Of a stretch of 64,000 nt of DNA, positions 9,424 through 17,852 are shown one piece after another. The position numbers and the translations under genes were made by a program. This stretch comes from Haloarcula rubripromontorii (lineage in GTDB: Archaea > Halobacteriota > Halobacteria > Halobacteriales > Haloarculaceae): the NCBI RefSeq assembly GCF_001280425.1, contig NZ_LIUF01000002.1, positions 248,001 to 312,000 of the forward strand. Reading direction: 5' to 3'. Position 1 is the first letter of the stretch. The number at the start of each line of letters is the position of its first letter. A model generated the notes under the pieces. That model did not search any database. It was not told where the DNA came from and saw nothing but the letters and a program-made list of their open reading frames with translations.

Positions 9424-10368
9424 ATGACTGAACCGGCGATACGCGCCAGTGGGTTACAGAAGCGGTACGGCGATGTCCAGGCGCTCGACGACCTGGAACT
9501 GACAGTCGAGCAAGGCGAGTTCTTCGGGTTGCTTGGCCCGAACGGCGCCGGCAAGACGACGTTCATCAACACGCTGGTCGGCCTCGTCCACAAGGACCGC
9601 GGAACAGCCGAAGTGTTCGGCTTCGATGTCGAAGACGACTACCGCGAGGCCCGCGACCGCATCGGCGTCGCACCACAGGAGTTCAACGTCGACCGTTTCT
9701 TCCCCATTATCGAGGTACTGGAACACAAGGCGGGCTACCACGGCATCGGCCGGGCCGAGGCCCGCCAGCGCGCTGAAGACGCGCTGAAGACCGTCGGCAT
9801 CTGGGACAAGCGGGACACGCGCTTCGACTGGCTCTCCGGCGGGATGAAACGCCGCTTCGTTCTCGCGCGTGCGCTCGTTTCGAACCCGGACCTGCTCATC
9901 CTCGACGAGCCGACGGCGGGGGTCGACGTCCAGCTCCGGCACGACCTCTGGGAGATTATCAACCGGATGAACGACGCCGGGACCACAATTCTGCTGACGA
10001 CCCACTACATCGAGGAGGCCGAACGCCTCTGTGACCGGGTCGCAATCATGGACGAGGGGCGGAAAGTCGAGGTAGCGACTCCCAACGACCTGATGGCCCG
10101 TGGCACGGACACTATCGTCCTCGACCTCGCCGAGACCCCGCGGACGGCCCCGCGGCTCGACGTGGAGGGCATCACCGACGTCGAACTGACCGACGAGGGG
10201 CTGGCCGTCACCGCGATGGGCGGGAGCCAGACCGCGCCGGCCATCATGCGCGAACTCGAAGCCCGGGGTCACACCGTCACCTCGCTTGACATCCGCCGCG
10301 CGTCGCTCGAAGAGGTGTTCGTCGACATGACCCGCGACGACCGCGAGTACGCGGAGGTGTCCGCATGA
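9424..10368 (+). CDS. ABC-2 type exporter ATP-binding protein
   Basis: The 314-residue ATPase has Walker A GPNGAGKTT, Q-loop APQEF, signature LSGGM, Walker B LLILDEP and the switch His in TTHYIEEA. The last ~90 residues form the C-terminal extension seen in DrrA/NatA-type exporters. It drives export of an unknown substrate with the permease encoded just downstream, whose ATG overlaps this stop by four bases (ATGA). The first codon lies shortly after a Gly-rich intergenic stretch with no clear operator. Confidence 0.94.
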   Translation: MTEPAIRASGLQKRYGDVQALDDLELTVEQGEFFGLLGPNGAGKTTFINTLVGLVHKDRGTAEVFGFDVEDDYREARDRIGVAPQEFNVDRFFPIIEVLEHKAGYHGIGRAEARQRAEDALKTVGIWDKRDTRFDWLSGGMKRRFVLARALVSNPDLLILDEPTAGVDVQLRHDLWEIINRMNDAGTTILLTTHYIEEAERLCDRVAIMDEGRKVEVATPNDLMARGTDTIVLDLAETPRTAPRLDVEGITDVELTDEGLAVTAMGGSQTAPAIMRELEARGHTVTSLDIRRASLEEVFVDMTRDDREYAEVSA

Positions 10369-11132
10369 ACGAGAACGCGACGCAGTTCCTGACGCTGGCC
10401 CGGCGAGAAGTGCTCCGGTTCGTCCGCCGCCCGTACAACACCTTCCTCCCGCCGATTATCACGAACGCGCTGTATTTCTCCGTGTTCGGCGTCATCCTCG
10501 GGAGCCGAATCGGCGAAATCGCGGGCGTGAGCTACCTCCAGTTCGTCCTGCCCGGGCTGGTCGTACTGGGGGCCATCTCCGATAGCTTCGAGAACGCCTC
10601 CTTCACTATCTTCCACGGGCGCTGGAACGACTACATCCAGGCCGTCCTCACGTCCCCGATGTCCAACCGCAGCATGGTGGCGGCCTACGTCTCGGCCAGT
10701 GCGCTCCGGGGCATCGTCACGTCGCTGCTCATCGTCGGCGTCGGGCTGATATTCACGTCTGTCCCCGTCGCCAACCCCGTGTATCTCGTTTCGTTCCTGC
10801 TGGTGATTACCACGCTGTTCGGCGGGCTCGGCATCATCGGCGGCCTCTGGGCGAGCGACTTCGACTACCTCACGGTGATGAACCAGTTCATCCTCCGGCC
10901 GCTGGTGTTCTTCGGTGCGGTGTTCTACTCGCTCGAAGTCCTGCCGGCGTTCTGGCGGAACGTCTCGCTACTCAATCCCATGGTATACATGGTTAACGGC
11001 GTGCGGTACGGCATGATCGGCGTCACCGAAATCGACCCGAACACGTCGCTGGCCGTCCTGACCGGGACGACCGTGGTCGTGCTGTCAATCGACTACGTGC
11101 TGTTCAGGCGCGGCTACGGACTCGCCGAATAG
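10365..11132 (+). CDS. ABC-2 type exporter permease
   Basis: The 255-residue protein has a short cytosolic start followed by about six membrane helices from residue ~25 to ~250, and the ABC-2 membrane signature region near FFGAVFYSLEVLPAFW. It is translationally coupled to the preceding ATPase (four-base overlap), forming a two-gene exporter. The substrate is unknown; related systems export drugs, lipids or polysaccharides. Confidence 0.92.
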   Translation: MNENATQFLTLARREVLRFVRRPYNTFLPPIITNALYFSVFGVILGSRIGEIAGVSYLQFVLPGLVVLGAISDSFENASFTIFHGRWNDYIQAVLTSPMSNRSMVAAYVSASALRGIVTSLLIVGVGLIFTSVPVANPVYLVSFLLVITTLFGGLGIIGGLWASDFDYLTVMNQFILRPLVFFGAVFYSLEVLPAFWRNVSLLNPMVYMVNGVRYGMIGVTEIDPNTSLAVLTGTTVVVLSIDYVLFRRGYGLAE

Positions 11133-11520
11133 CGCCGCTCTGGTCCGGGCTGGATTCTGCCGTCAATATTGCGCCAATAAAACGGGAGTGCCGTCTCGAT
11201 AACTGACCTGGCCGCGAATGCCGGATTGGGTCCGCTCCGGCGGGCGGACAAACTATGACAGGCTGCCCCGGAATCCGCGTCCGTGGCAACACGAGGGGTG
11301 TCTCGTGCCCCGGATACTTGTGAGCGCCTCCGGGTAAGGCGTATGTGAATGTATGCCACAAGCGTATTTAGATGTGACGCCCGTCTGACGCCGAGTGATA
11401 CTGGCGGCGCTCGACGACGGGTTCGAAGAATTTCCGAACGGCTACGCGGACCGTGCTGAACACGATAGCGCAGTGCCGGCCTGCCGATGTTCACGGACTG
11501 CGCGCACCCGGTTGCCGTCG
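11133..11520. other. Intergenic region, 388 bases
   Basis: This region lies between the convergent ends of the ABC permease and the DUF5611-type gene. I found no convincing gene. One weak hairpin is visible (cacgag/ctcgtg at 11290-11307 with a six-base loop). A ggttcgaa string near 11419 resembles a tRNA T-arm, but no cloverleaf can be drawn around it. Confidence 0.5.
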
Positions 11521-11913
11521 TTAGACGTTGTCCGGGGCGTCGGCGTCGTCTTCGACCGACCGCTTCAGCGAGTCACGTCGCGCCTTTGCGTCCCGGTCGG
11601 TCGCCTCCTCTAGGAAATCGTTCTTGATGGCGACGGCGTCCTCGGCCGCGTCGACATTGCCCTCGGCGATGACCTCTTCCGCCGGCCGCTCGTCGATGTG
11701 GAGCGCGAGTTTGTCCTTCTTCGAGCCGTACTCAACGCGGCCCGCGACGACCCGTTCGAACACGGGGTTGTCCGGGTCGTCGACGACCAGCAGGTCGTTG
11801 CCTTCGTACTCTTCTGTATCGGTTACTTCGCCGAAGTACTCCTCGACGAACGCTTCCATGTCAGGGACGCGGTCTTCGAGATGCTCGCCCCGTCGCATCT
11901 TGTACTCTCGCAT
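11521..11913 (-). CDS. Conserved haloarchaeal protein (DUF5611-like)
   Basis: The 130-residue acidic protein starts MREYKMRRGEHLEDR and continues with a compact alpha/beta region rich in Glu and Asp. I recognise it tentatively as the DUF5611 family, which has no assigned function. The start at 11913 is preferred; the frame extends 14 codons further to 11955, where it would overlap the stop of the upstream DUF7093-like gene. It is cytosolic and probably co-transcribed with that gene (38-base gap). Confidence 0.72.
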   Translation of the reverse strand: MREYKMRRGEHLEDRVPDMEAFVEEYFGEVTDTEEYEGNDLLVVDDPDNPVFERVVAGRVEYGSKKDKLALHIDERPAEEVIAEGNVDAAEDAVAIKNDFLEEATDRDAKARRDSLKRSVEDDADAPDNV

Positions 11914-11951
11914 GGGCGAGTTTTTGCGAGGGGCTGTCTTACCCTTTGCGT

Positions 11952-12803
11952 TCACTCCTCGTCACGGGTGATAAGTGACCCCTTGTGACACTCCGGACAG
12001 AAGTCCCCGGCACGCAACGATGTCGACTCCACTTCGGTAGTGAATCCACACTCCGGACAGGCGAACTCGCCTTCCGGAACGGTCACGGCGCTGTCGCTGG
12101 TCGGCTCGACGCTCGAATTGTCGTCCGCTCCGGTGTCGACCGGCATCGTCTCCGGCGACCAGCCGTCCCCGTCATCTCCCGGCTCATCGGGCCACTCACC
12201 GGGCTGTCGGTCGTCGCCAGCCGGCTCTGATTCCTCTTCCTCGCCGAGAATGAGTCCGTCGTCTTTCTCCGGGTCGGTCTCGTCTTCGGTTACCGGTTCC
12301 TCGCTCTCGGCGTCCGGGACGTCGACCGTCGTCGACGGTTCGTCCAGTTCCACGTCGCCACTTTCCTCGTCGCCCTCGTCGCTGTCGTCGATGATCTCGG
12401 CGTCGTCGGCCGATGGATCGACCGGCTCCCCGCCGTCCGTGTCGTCGAGTCCCGTGTCCCCCGGCGCTTCGACCGGGTCGTCGACGCTGTCCCAGCCGTC
12501 AGACCCCTCTGCTCCCTCGTCAGTGGGTTCGGATGTGCCAGCAGCCGGTTCGTCTGCCGGCGATGACTCGGAGCTCGTCGTTTCGGATTCGGACTCGTCT
12601 TCGACGAGATCGCTGGCGATATCCGACGGAGTCTCGATGGCCGTTACCTCCTTGTTTTCCGAGACAATCCGTGTATTTCCACACCGCTCACAGGTCTCCC
12701 GTTCCTGGATGGTGATGACGACTTCGCTACCCTGCTCTTCGCGCTCGCGCTCGACGGTGGTCTCACCGTACTTGTGCCCGAGGACGGAACATTTGAGACC
12801 CAT
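11952..12803 (-). CDS. Double zinc-ribbon protein with acidic linker (DUF7093-like)
   Basis: The 283-residue protein has an N-terminal small domain with CERCGNT (about residues 37-43), a ~170-residue linker made almost only of Asp, Glu, Ser, Pro and Gly, and a C-terminal zinc ribbon CPEC...CPEC. The layout matches the haloarchaeal DUF7093 family (recalled, not checked), which is uncharacterised. It is likely a soluble nucleic-acid or protein adaptor with two metal-binding ends. A TATA-like gtttaagt sits ~28 bases before the start, which fits a leaderless transcript. Confidence 0.8.
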   Translation of the reverse strand: MGLKCSVLGHKYGETTVEREREEQGSEVVITIQERETCERCGNTRIVSENKEVTAIETPSDIASDLVEDESESETTSSESSPADEPAAGTSEPTDEGAEGSDGWDSVDDPVEAPGDTGLDDTDGGEPVDPSADDAEIIDDSDEGDEESGDVELDEPSTTVDVPDAESEEPVTEDETDPEKDDGLILGEEEESEPAGDDRQPGEWPDEPGDDGDGWSPETMPVDTGADDNSSVEPTSDSAVTVPEGEFACPECGFTTEVESTSLRAGDFCPECHKGSLITRDEE

Positions 12804-12919
12804 TGCCAGAACTTCCCACCGTGGCGTACTTAAACTCTGCCCGTTGGCTCGACCGCTCGTGACAGAACGCTACCCTGTTTTGCGACGCTGCTATGTTAAT
12901 TTCAATCTAGTTTGTGAAA

Positions 12920-12927
12920 TTTTATAA
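12920..12927 (+). promoter_or_regulatory. TATA box of the secreted PKD protein gene
   Basis: A tttataac element is centred about 29 bases before ATG 12953 inside an AT-rich stretch (12890-12932). It supports ATG 12953 rather than the internal ATG three codons later. The same octamer starts at 14339 in front of the next gene. Confidence 0.6.
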
Positions 12928-12952
12928 CTAATACCGGTGCTACGCTACGCCA

Positions 12953-14308
12953 ATGCAGCGGATGACGACGCTCGTGGTGTCGGTCCTCGCCCTCTCGGCG
13001 CTTCTCGGTGGAACAGCGATGGCGACCGAGAACCAGCCACCGCTTGCTGACGCCGGACTGGACCAGTCTGTCGAGCGAGCGACGACGGTCCAGTTGGACG
13101 CCAACGGCTCGCGCGACCCCGATGGCACAGTTGAAGGATTCGAGTGGACCATCGAAGCGCCGGACGGCACAACACGAACGCCCGACTGCCCGACCTGTGC
13201 CAAAACGACGTTTACGCCGTCCGAAACCGGCCAATACAACGTCACTGTCACTGTCACTGATGACGACGGGGCGTCGCGTTCGGACACACTCCACGTCGAC
13301 GTGGTGGCCGCCGGTGGACCGTCAGTCTCAGTTTCGGCCCCATCCGCAGTTCCCGTTGGCCTCCAGCGAAATCTGACCGCCAACGTGACTGCCGGCGATG
13401 CCGACCTCCGAACGCTCGCATGGGTCGTCAACGGCACCGCTCGGAACCAGACACGACTCGCCGGCGAGAACGGGACCTCAACCATCACGCACACGTTCAA
13501 CGAATCCGGCTCTGTCTCCGTCCGTGCGGTCGCCTACGATGCTGCTGGACGGCGCGGCGTCGCTAACCAGACGATTCGGGTCGCTGGCTCGTCCGGTACT
13601 GGTGGCAGTCCTGGTGGTAACGACTGCCCCGGTGGTAGCGGTGCCTACTACGTCGACGGTGAAAACAAGGGCTGTACGAGTGCCGCTATGGCAATCGGCG
13701 ATACGTGGGTCGACACGGATGGCAAACCAGGGCTGTGGGTTCACGTCGACAACGAGCTCACGCAGGTTATCAAACCGGAAGACATGAACGACCTGTCCGC
13801 AGACGGGAAAGGGGGCACGTTCACCCAAGCAACTATCGATGAGGTAACTGAGGAGGTGGACGATAGCCGGGATAACTATGCCGATAGCGGCGGCGGCGAC
13901 GACGACAGTTACGAGGACACGACTAGCACTGACAGCAACTCTAATAGTGACGGGAATACCCGCCCCGGCTCCAGCGTTCCGAACAACATGATGGACCCGG
14001 ACGATGATACCAGCGAGGATGAAGATGGTGGTGGCTATGACTGGGACTCCAATGACGACGATGATGACAGTAGTTCCAGTGATAGTAGTAGCGACGACAG
14101 CAGTAGTGATGATGACGATGACGACGACGATGGCGGCTTGCTCGGCGGTCTGCTCGGTGGTAACGACGATGACAGTGGTAGCGACGACAGCAGTAGCGAT
14201 GACGACGATGACGATGGCGGCGGTTGGTTCGGCGGTGGGGGTGATGACGATGACAGCAGTAGTGATGATGATGGCGGTGGCGGCGGGTGGCTCGGCGGCT
14301 TCTGGTAA
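12953..14308 (+). CDS. Secreted PKD-domain protein with Asp/Ser/Gly-rich tail
   Basis: The 451-residue protein starts with a Sec signal peptide (hydrophobic core about 5-20, cleavage near AMA). A PKD (Ig-like) domain follows (about 27-121), with ANGSRDPDG and YNVTVTVTDDDG motifs, then a second beta-rich region (about 125-205). A Cys-containing segment around CPGGSGAYYVDG (about 224-235) precedes a helical stretch. The last ~130 residues are low complexity: runs of Asp and Ser alternate with hydrophobic glycine patches (GGLLGGLLGG, GGGWFGGGG, GGGGGWLGGFW). No C-terminal anchor is visible. PKD domains serve surface adhesion and enzyme tethering. Two downstream genes for a membrane protein and a lipoprotein suggest an envelope complex, which is an inference. 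Confidence 0.82.
   Translation: MQRMTTLVVSVLALSALLGGTAMATENQPPLADAGLDQSVERATTVQLDANGSRDPDGTVEGFEWTIEAPDGTTRTPDCPTCAKTTFTPSETGQYNVTVTVTDDDGASRSDTLHVDVVAAGGPSVSVSAPSAVPVGLQRNLTANVTAGDADLRTLAWVVNGTARNQTRLAGENGTSTITHTFNESGSVSVRAVAYDAAGRRGVANQTIRVAGSSGTGGSPGGNDCPGGSGAYYVDGENKGCTSAAMAIGDTWVDTDGKPGLWVHVDNELTQVIKPEDMNDLSADGKGGTFTQATIDEVTEEVDDSRDNYADSGGGDDDSYEDTTSTDSNSNSDGNTRPGSSVPNNMMDPDDDTSEDEDGGGYDWDSNDDDDDSSSSDSSSDDSSSDDDDDDDDGGLLGGLLGGNDDDSGSDDSSSDDDDDDGGGWFGGGGDDDDSSSDDDGGGGGWLGGFW
13886..14305 (+). repeat. Low-complexity triplet repeats inside the PKD gene
   Basis: The coding DNA is built of degenerate gat/gac and agt/agc triplets with intervening ggt/ggc blocks. It encodes three similar units, each an Asp/Ser run followed by a Gly-rich aromatic or Leu patch. 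Such DNA is prone to slippage, so tail length may vary between strains. Confidence 0.8.
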
Positions 14309-14338
14309 CTGTATTTAATTCAGGTATTAAACTTGGGA

Positions 14339-14346
14339 TTTATAAC
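14339..14346 (+). promoter_or_regulatory. TATA box before the small membrane protein gene
   Basis: A second tttataac octamer is centred ~30 bases before ATG 14372, in an AT-rich 63-base gap after the PKD gene. It indicates that the membrane protein/lipoprotein pair has its own promoter. Confidence 0.55.
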
Positions 14347-14371
14347 AGATAACGGCTAAGTTTTTAATAGG

Positions 14372-14767
14372 ATGAACCGAAAGCACAAGACCGGAGAGGT
14401 ATTCGCCTACCTGTTTGCGACAGTTGCAGGGACGCTCCTGCTTCCAGTCGTTGCTCCGGTTATCATGTGGACGAACGCCCGTGGGTATGCAGACGACTAC
14501 TCATGGTTGCCCGGTATCCAGTCCGGCGGTGGGGTCACGAGTGCCCTAGCCGCGTTCGTCTACGTGGTTGCCTTCGCTGCCCTTATCGGTGGAGTTGCGT
14601 TTTTCGCCTCCAGCGGTGGAAGTGTGCTTGATTCACCATCGGCAGGAGCGGACGGTAGTGGATTGGGTGTCAGTGCAACGCCGACCCCAACTGAAGCCCC
14701 GACGCTCCCGCCTGTTGAAGAAGAAACCAAGGATGCAGACCCCAACAACGAAACTCAAGAACCATGA
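14372..14767 (+). CDS. Two-helix membrane protein with Thr/Pro-rich tail
   Basis: The 131-residue protein has hydrophobic segments at about 10-30 and 50-75. A polar tail rich in Thr, Pro and Glu follows (STPTPTEAPTLP-like), resembling the linker of the next gene's lipoprotein. The family is not recognised. The stop overlaps the start of the lipoprotein gene by four bases (ATGA), so the two are translated together. The topology puts the tail outside if both helices span the membrane an even number of times. Confidence 0.7.
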   Translation: MNRKHKTGEVFAYLFATVAGTLLLPVVAPVIMWTNARGYADDYSWLPGIQSGGGVTSALAAFVYVVAFAALIGGVAFFASSGGSVLDSPSAGADGSGLGVSATPTPTEAPTLPPVEEETKDADPNNETQEP

Positions 14768-15438
14768 TGAAGACTAAGACTCTCTTTAGCACTGTCGCTA
14801 TCGTCCTCCTGATTATGTCTGCCGGGTGTTCGGGCCTCACGGGAGGCAGTGGACCAGCTGAACAGACATCGACGCCAGAGGCCACGCCTACTGCAACGCC
14901 CGAAGCCACGCCTACCGCAACGGCAACGGCCGAAGCTACGCCCGAGGCTACTGAAACGCCAACGCCCGAGCCGGTAGTCACTGAGTCTGACAGCGACGAG
15001 CCAACCAAGGCAGAGAAGTTTGAGAAGTTCGATGAGAATCTCCGAGATATGTATCGGCTAAGTAACAGAAGCAAATATCTTAAAGGAACAAGAGCGTTCC
15101 CGGAGAACGACACGTATCATCTGACGGTTGAAATGCGGGATACTACGAACCGCACTAAAACCGTTAAGGACCGGAGAGATCCGCTCATCAAGTATTATGT
15201 TATTGTCGAAGGCTACAATGAAAACGGTAACATCTACCCAGAGCGGGACCACACGTACGTCCCCGATACGTTCAATATAACGTTTGTTACCGAGGACGGT
15301 GAAGTGTTCCAGACGTATTACGTGAAATACACTTGGGCGTGGAAGTATTCCACTGGGGACTGGTCGATGCGAGTCCTACTGGGGAAGTATGGCTCGACCG
15401 TTGAGGACGGGCCGGGCTACCATGACAAGTGGAAGTAG
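14764..15438 (+). CDS. Lipoprotein with TPEA-repeat linker
   Basis: The 224-residue protein has a lipoprotein signal (hydrophobic core, lipobox SAGC with Cys at ~20). It is followed by a Thr/Pro/Glu/Ala repeat linker (about 32-70) made of repeated ATPTATPEATP-type units, a typical haloarchaeal spacer lifting a domain off the membrane. A folded domain (about 78-224) contains several aromatic beta strands and the ending GPGYHDKWK. I do not recognise the domain. It is coupled by a four-base overlap to the preceding membrane protein. Codon use here has more A/T than neighbouring genes. Confidence 0.8.
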   Translation: MMKTKTLFSTVAIVLLIMSAGCSGLTGGSGPAEQTSTPEATPTATPEATPTATATAEATPEATETPTPEPVVTESDSDEPTKAEKFEKFDENLRDMYRLSNRSKYLKGTRAFPENDTYHLTVEMRDTTNRTKTVKDRRDPLIKYYVIVEGYNENGNIYPERDHTYVPDTFNITFVTEDGEVFQTYYVKYTWAWKYSTGDWSMRVLLGKYGSTVEDGPGYHDKWK

Positions 15439-15687
15439 AGAACCGGCTACCTCAGGATTATGAGCCACAGAGCGTTTTCTGGTGACGACCGGGCCGCTCA
15501 GGAGTCAGCCAGATCTATTTTCTGTCGGCGATCGTCAGAAAGAGCCGGTTACAGAAGCTAAGGAGGACGGACGAGCGAAACGGCAAGCCCTGTCTTCGAC
15601 ACCGTTGTTGTACAATTCGCTGCACAAGGTGTGCATATCACAATTCCGAGGGACAAAGATTAGACCCAGCCGGTTTTAGAGGGACAT

Positions 15688-15981
15688 ATGAGAGCGAAGC
15701 CGGAGTATCGTGACCGGGACGACACTGAGGTTGCGGTGCTCGATGCGCTCGCTGACCGCCGCGACGAGGGGATGACTGTCTTCGAGCTTCGGTCGCGGAC
15801 GGAAGAGAATATCGACCGCATTGAGGACGCGCTCGCTGCTCTCAAGGCGGACGACCTCATCGAGGTTGAGGATAACGGAGAGCGCACTGTCATTCTCCCG
15901 GGAGAGGGTGTGGTGGGTGAGTCGCTGCCGGACAAAGACGAGTCGATTCTCGACCAGATCCGCAAGCGGCTTCCACTGTAG
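15688..15981 (+). CDS. Small winged-helix protein (DUF6432-like)
   Basis: The 97-residue acidic protein reads as one winged-helix domain: helices at about 10-25 and 30-55 (FELRSRTEENIDRIEDALAALKADDLI) and a wing (VEDNGERTVILPG), with a charged C-terminal tail. It resembles the haloarchaeal DUF6432 family (tentative). It may bind DNA as a small regulator. It follows a 249-base intergenic region without recognisable elements and converges with the rhodanese-MBL gene. Confidence 0.75.
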   Translation: MRAKPEYRDRDDTEVAVLDALADRRDEGMTVFELRSRTEENIDRIEDALAALKADDLIEVEDNGERTVILPGEGVVGESLPDKDESILDQIRKRLPL

Positions 15982-16000
15982 CCGCTGCTGTCACGGTGGG

Positions 16001-17179
16001 TTACACCGCGTCCGACGGCGCGGCCGCGCAGTTGTTTGGGCCGAGTTCGAATCTGAACGCCGCGTCGTCGTCGGCCGTCTCCGTTCCGAGATTGATGGCA
16101 ATAATCCGCTCGAAGTTGGCGGGCCGCGGCGGCATATCGTCGCAGGCGTACTCGACGAACGCTTCACGGTCCATGGTGAAGCCCGGAAGTCGGTCCCGGA
16201 GAGTGCCCAGCGTAGCGGTGAACGTGCCGTCGTCAGCCGGCGTCGTCGATTCGCTGTAGTGACCCGGAGCGACGAGCGTCTCGTCGGGGAGTGCTGTGAG
16301 TCGGTCAGTCAGCGTACGATGGAGTTCGCGGGCGAGGTCACGAGCGCCGTCGGCTCCGGCTTCGAGATCCGGGCGTGCGACGCTGTCGAGGAAGACGCTG
16401 TCGCCGGCCAGAAGCACGTCACCGATAGTGAAGCCGGTCATGCCAGTCGTGTGGCCGGGCAGGGGACGAGGTTCCAGCGTGGCTGACCCGACCTGAAGCG
16501 GTTCGTCATCGGCCAGCGTAGTCATGTCGTCGACACCGCGAGCGACCGCCCGTTCGGAAAGAATGGGTTCGGCATCGGTTTCTTCGGCGAGACGCCGGAC
16601 GCCGCTGACGTGATCGGCGTGGACGTGCGTGTCGATAGCGTGGGTAAGCGAGGCGTCGCGGTCGGTAGCATCGGCGATATACCGGTCGGTGAACGCCCGC
16701 AGCGGGTCGATGACGGCGGCCGAATCGTCGCTGACGACCATGTAGCCGAGACAGCCCGATGACGGACGACGGTACTGGCGGACGGTTGCGTCGTCGCAGG
16801 GAATCTCGCGGGCTTCGTAGAGCCGCGCCCAGCCCTCCATGCCGTCGCTGAGGTTCTGCGCCTCAATGTCGTGTTCAGTGAGCAGGCCGGCGACGAAGGC
16901 GCTGGCCTCGCCACGGCCACAAACGACCGTTATCGGGCCGGTGCCGTCGACATCGGCCACAACGTCGTCCACTTCGCCGGTCACCTTTGCTTGGAGGAAC
17001 TTCGCAAAGGGGAGCTGTGTCGCCGTCACCGACTCGCCGCGAATCCGCCACTGCTCGTACTCGTCGCGGTCACGAATGTCGAGTAACCGGACCGATTCGC
17101 CGGTGTCGAGTTTCGACTGTAACGCTGTTGCGGATAGTGATGGCGGGTTCGTGGGCGGGTCAGGGTAGTCTTCGGCCAT
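16001..17179 (-). CDS. Rhodanese and metallo-beta-lactamase fusion (sulfur metabolism hydrolase)
   Basis: The 392-residue protein has an N-terminal rhodanese domain (about 14-125) with active-site Cys87 in VVCGRGEAS. An MBL-fold domain (about 130-370) follows, with HVHADH (185-190), GHTTGM and GDSVFLD metal motifs, most like ETHE1/persulfide dioxygenases and glyoxalase II relatives. Fused rhodanese-MBL proteins oxidise or transfer persulfide sulfur. The domain order here (rhodanese first) is one of several natural arrangements. Start ATG 17179 lies 70 bases from the divergent next gene. Confidence 0.87.
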   Translation of the reverse strand: MAEDYPDPPTNPPSLSATALQSKLDTGESVRLLDIRDRDEYEQWRIRGESVTATQLPFAKFLQAKVTGEVDDVVADVDGTGPITVVCGRGEASAFVAGLLTEHDIEAQNLSDGMEGWARLYEAREIPCDDATVRQYRRPSSGCLGYMVVSDDSAAVIDPLRAFTDRYIADATDRDASLTHAIDTHVHADHVSGVRRLAEETDAEPILSERAVARGVDDMTTLADDEPLQVGSATLEPRPLPGHTTGMTGFTIGDVLLAGDSVFLDSVARPDLEAGADGARDLARELHRTLTDRLTALPDETLVAPGHYSESTTPADDGTFTATLGTLRDRLPGFTMDREAFVEYACDDMPPRPANFERIIAINLGTETADDDAAFRFELGPNNCAAAPSDAV

Positions 17180-17249
17180 ACCGTCTGTAGCGCTCCCCCG
17201 TGGATAAATCGGGCGGGGATTTCAAGCCCTTGCCGTGCCCAGCGGACGT

Positions 17250-17852
17250 ATGGACGCCGAAGCCACTATCGACGCTGTCCGTGACCAGACCGAGACAGAG
17301 CGAGACAGACTGGGCTCGGACAAGGTGCTTATCGCAGCAACAGATGCGACACTGGAGTCGGAGGCAGTGCTCACGGCGGCGGCGACCCGCGAGTCAGGGA
17401 TTGCAGATATCTTCGGCCGGTGGGCAGCCGAGACAGACAGTGACGTAGCGACGCAGTTCGAGGCGGCTGCCGAGGCCGCGATGGAGCGGGCGAACCGCAT
17501 CGACGCAGACGCCGGTGACCCGGACGGGTTCATCGACCATCAGAAAACGGTGACTGGCACTGCACGGCGCGTCGGGGCCGGCCTCGTCGCCGCGCCGCTG
17601 GTCGCCGACCGGTTCTACCTGCAGGTGGTGAGCTTCTTCATCAACGAGGCGGACGAGCGGCAAGCTGATGCGTTCCGCGAGATTCGAGAAGAGGCGTCAG
17701 CACTTGACCACGGGGTGACCGCCCTCGAACATCTCTCGGAAGCCGAACGCGAGACGGCAGCGGTGGCCGCGACGGATGCTATCGGAGCGGCGTACGACGA
17801 CTACGCGGAAACGCTGGAGGCGATGGGACTGGACCCGAAGCCGATCTGCTAG
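17250..17852 (+). CDS. Uncharacterised all-helical protein (possibly ferritin-like fold)
   Basis: The 200-residue protein is predicted almost wholly alpha-helical and acidic. Repeated helices of ~25 residues recall ferritin/rubrerythrin-like four-helix bundles, but I cannot place all the expected EXXH metal ligands, so this is only a possibility. ATG 17250 was chosen; GTG 17235 is five codons upstream. The stop codon TAG shares the palindrome CTAG (17849-17852) with the stop of the convergent ABC permease gene. Confidence 0.68.
   Translation: MDAEATIDAVRDQTETERDRLGSDKVLIAATDATLESEAVLTAAATRESGIADIFGRWAAETDSDVATQFEAAAEAAMERANRIDADAGDPDGFIDHQKTVTGTARRVGAGLVAAPLVADRFYLQVVSFFINEADERQADAFREIREEASALDHGVTALEHLSEAERETAAVAATDAIGAAYDDYAETLEAMGLDPKPIC

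Noticed and set aside
11395-11440. A ggttcgaa string like a tRNA T-arm.
   Set aside because: No acceptor stem, D-arm or anticodon arm can be formed around it.
12040-12927. A 295-codon Ser-rich plus-strand frame.
   Set aside because: It is the antisense of the Asp/Glu-rich linker in the DUF7093-like gene; Ser runs are the expected complement.
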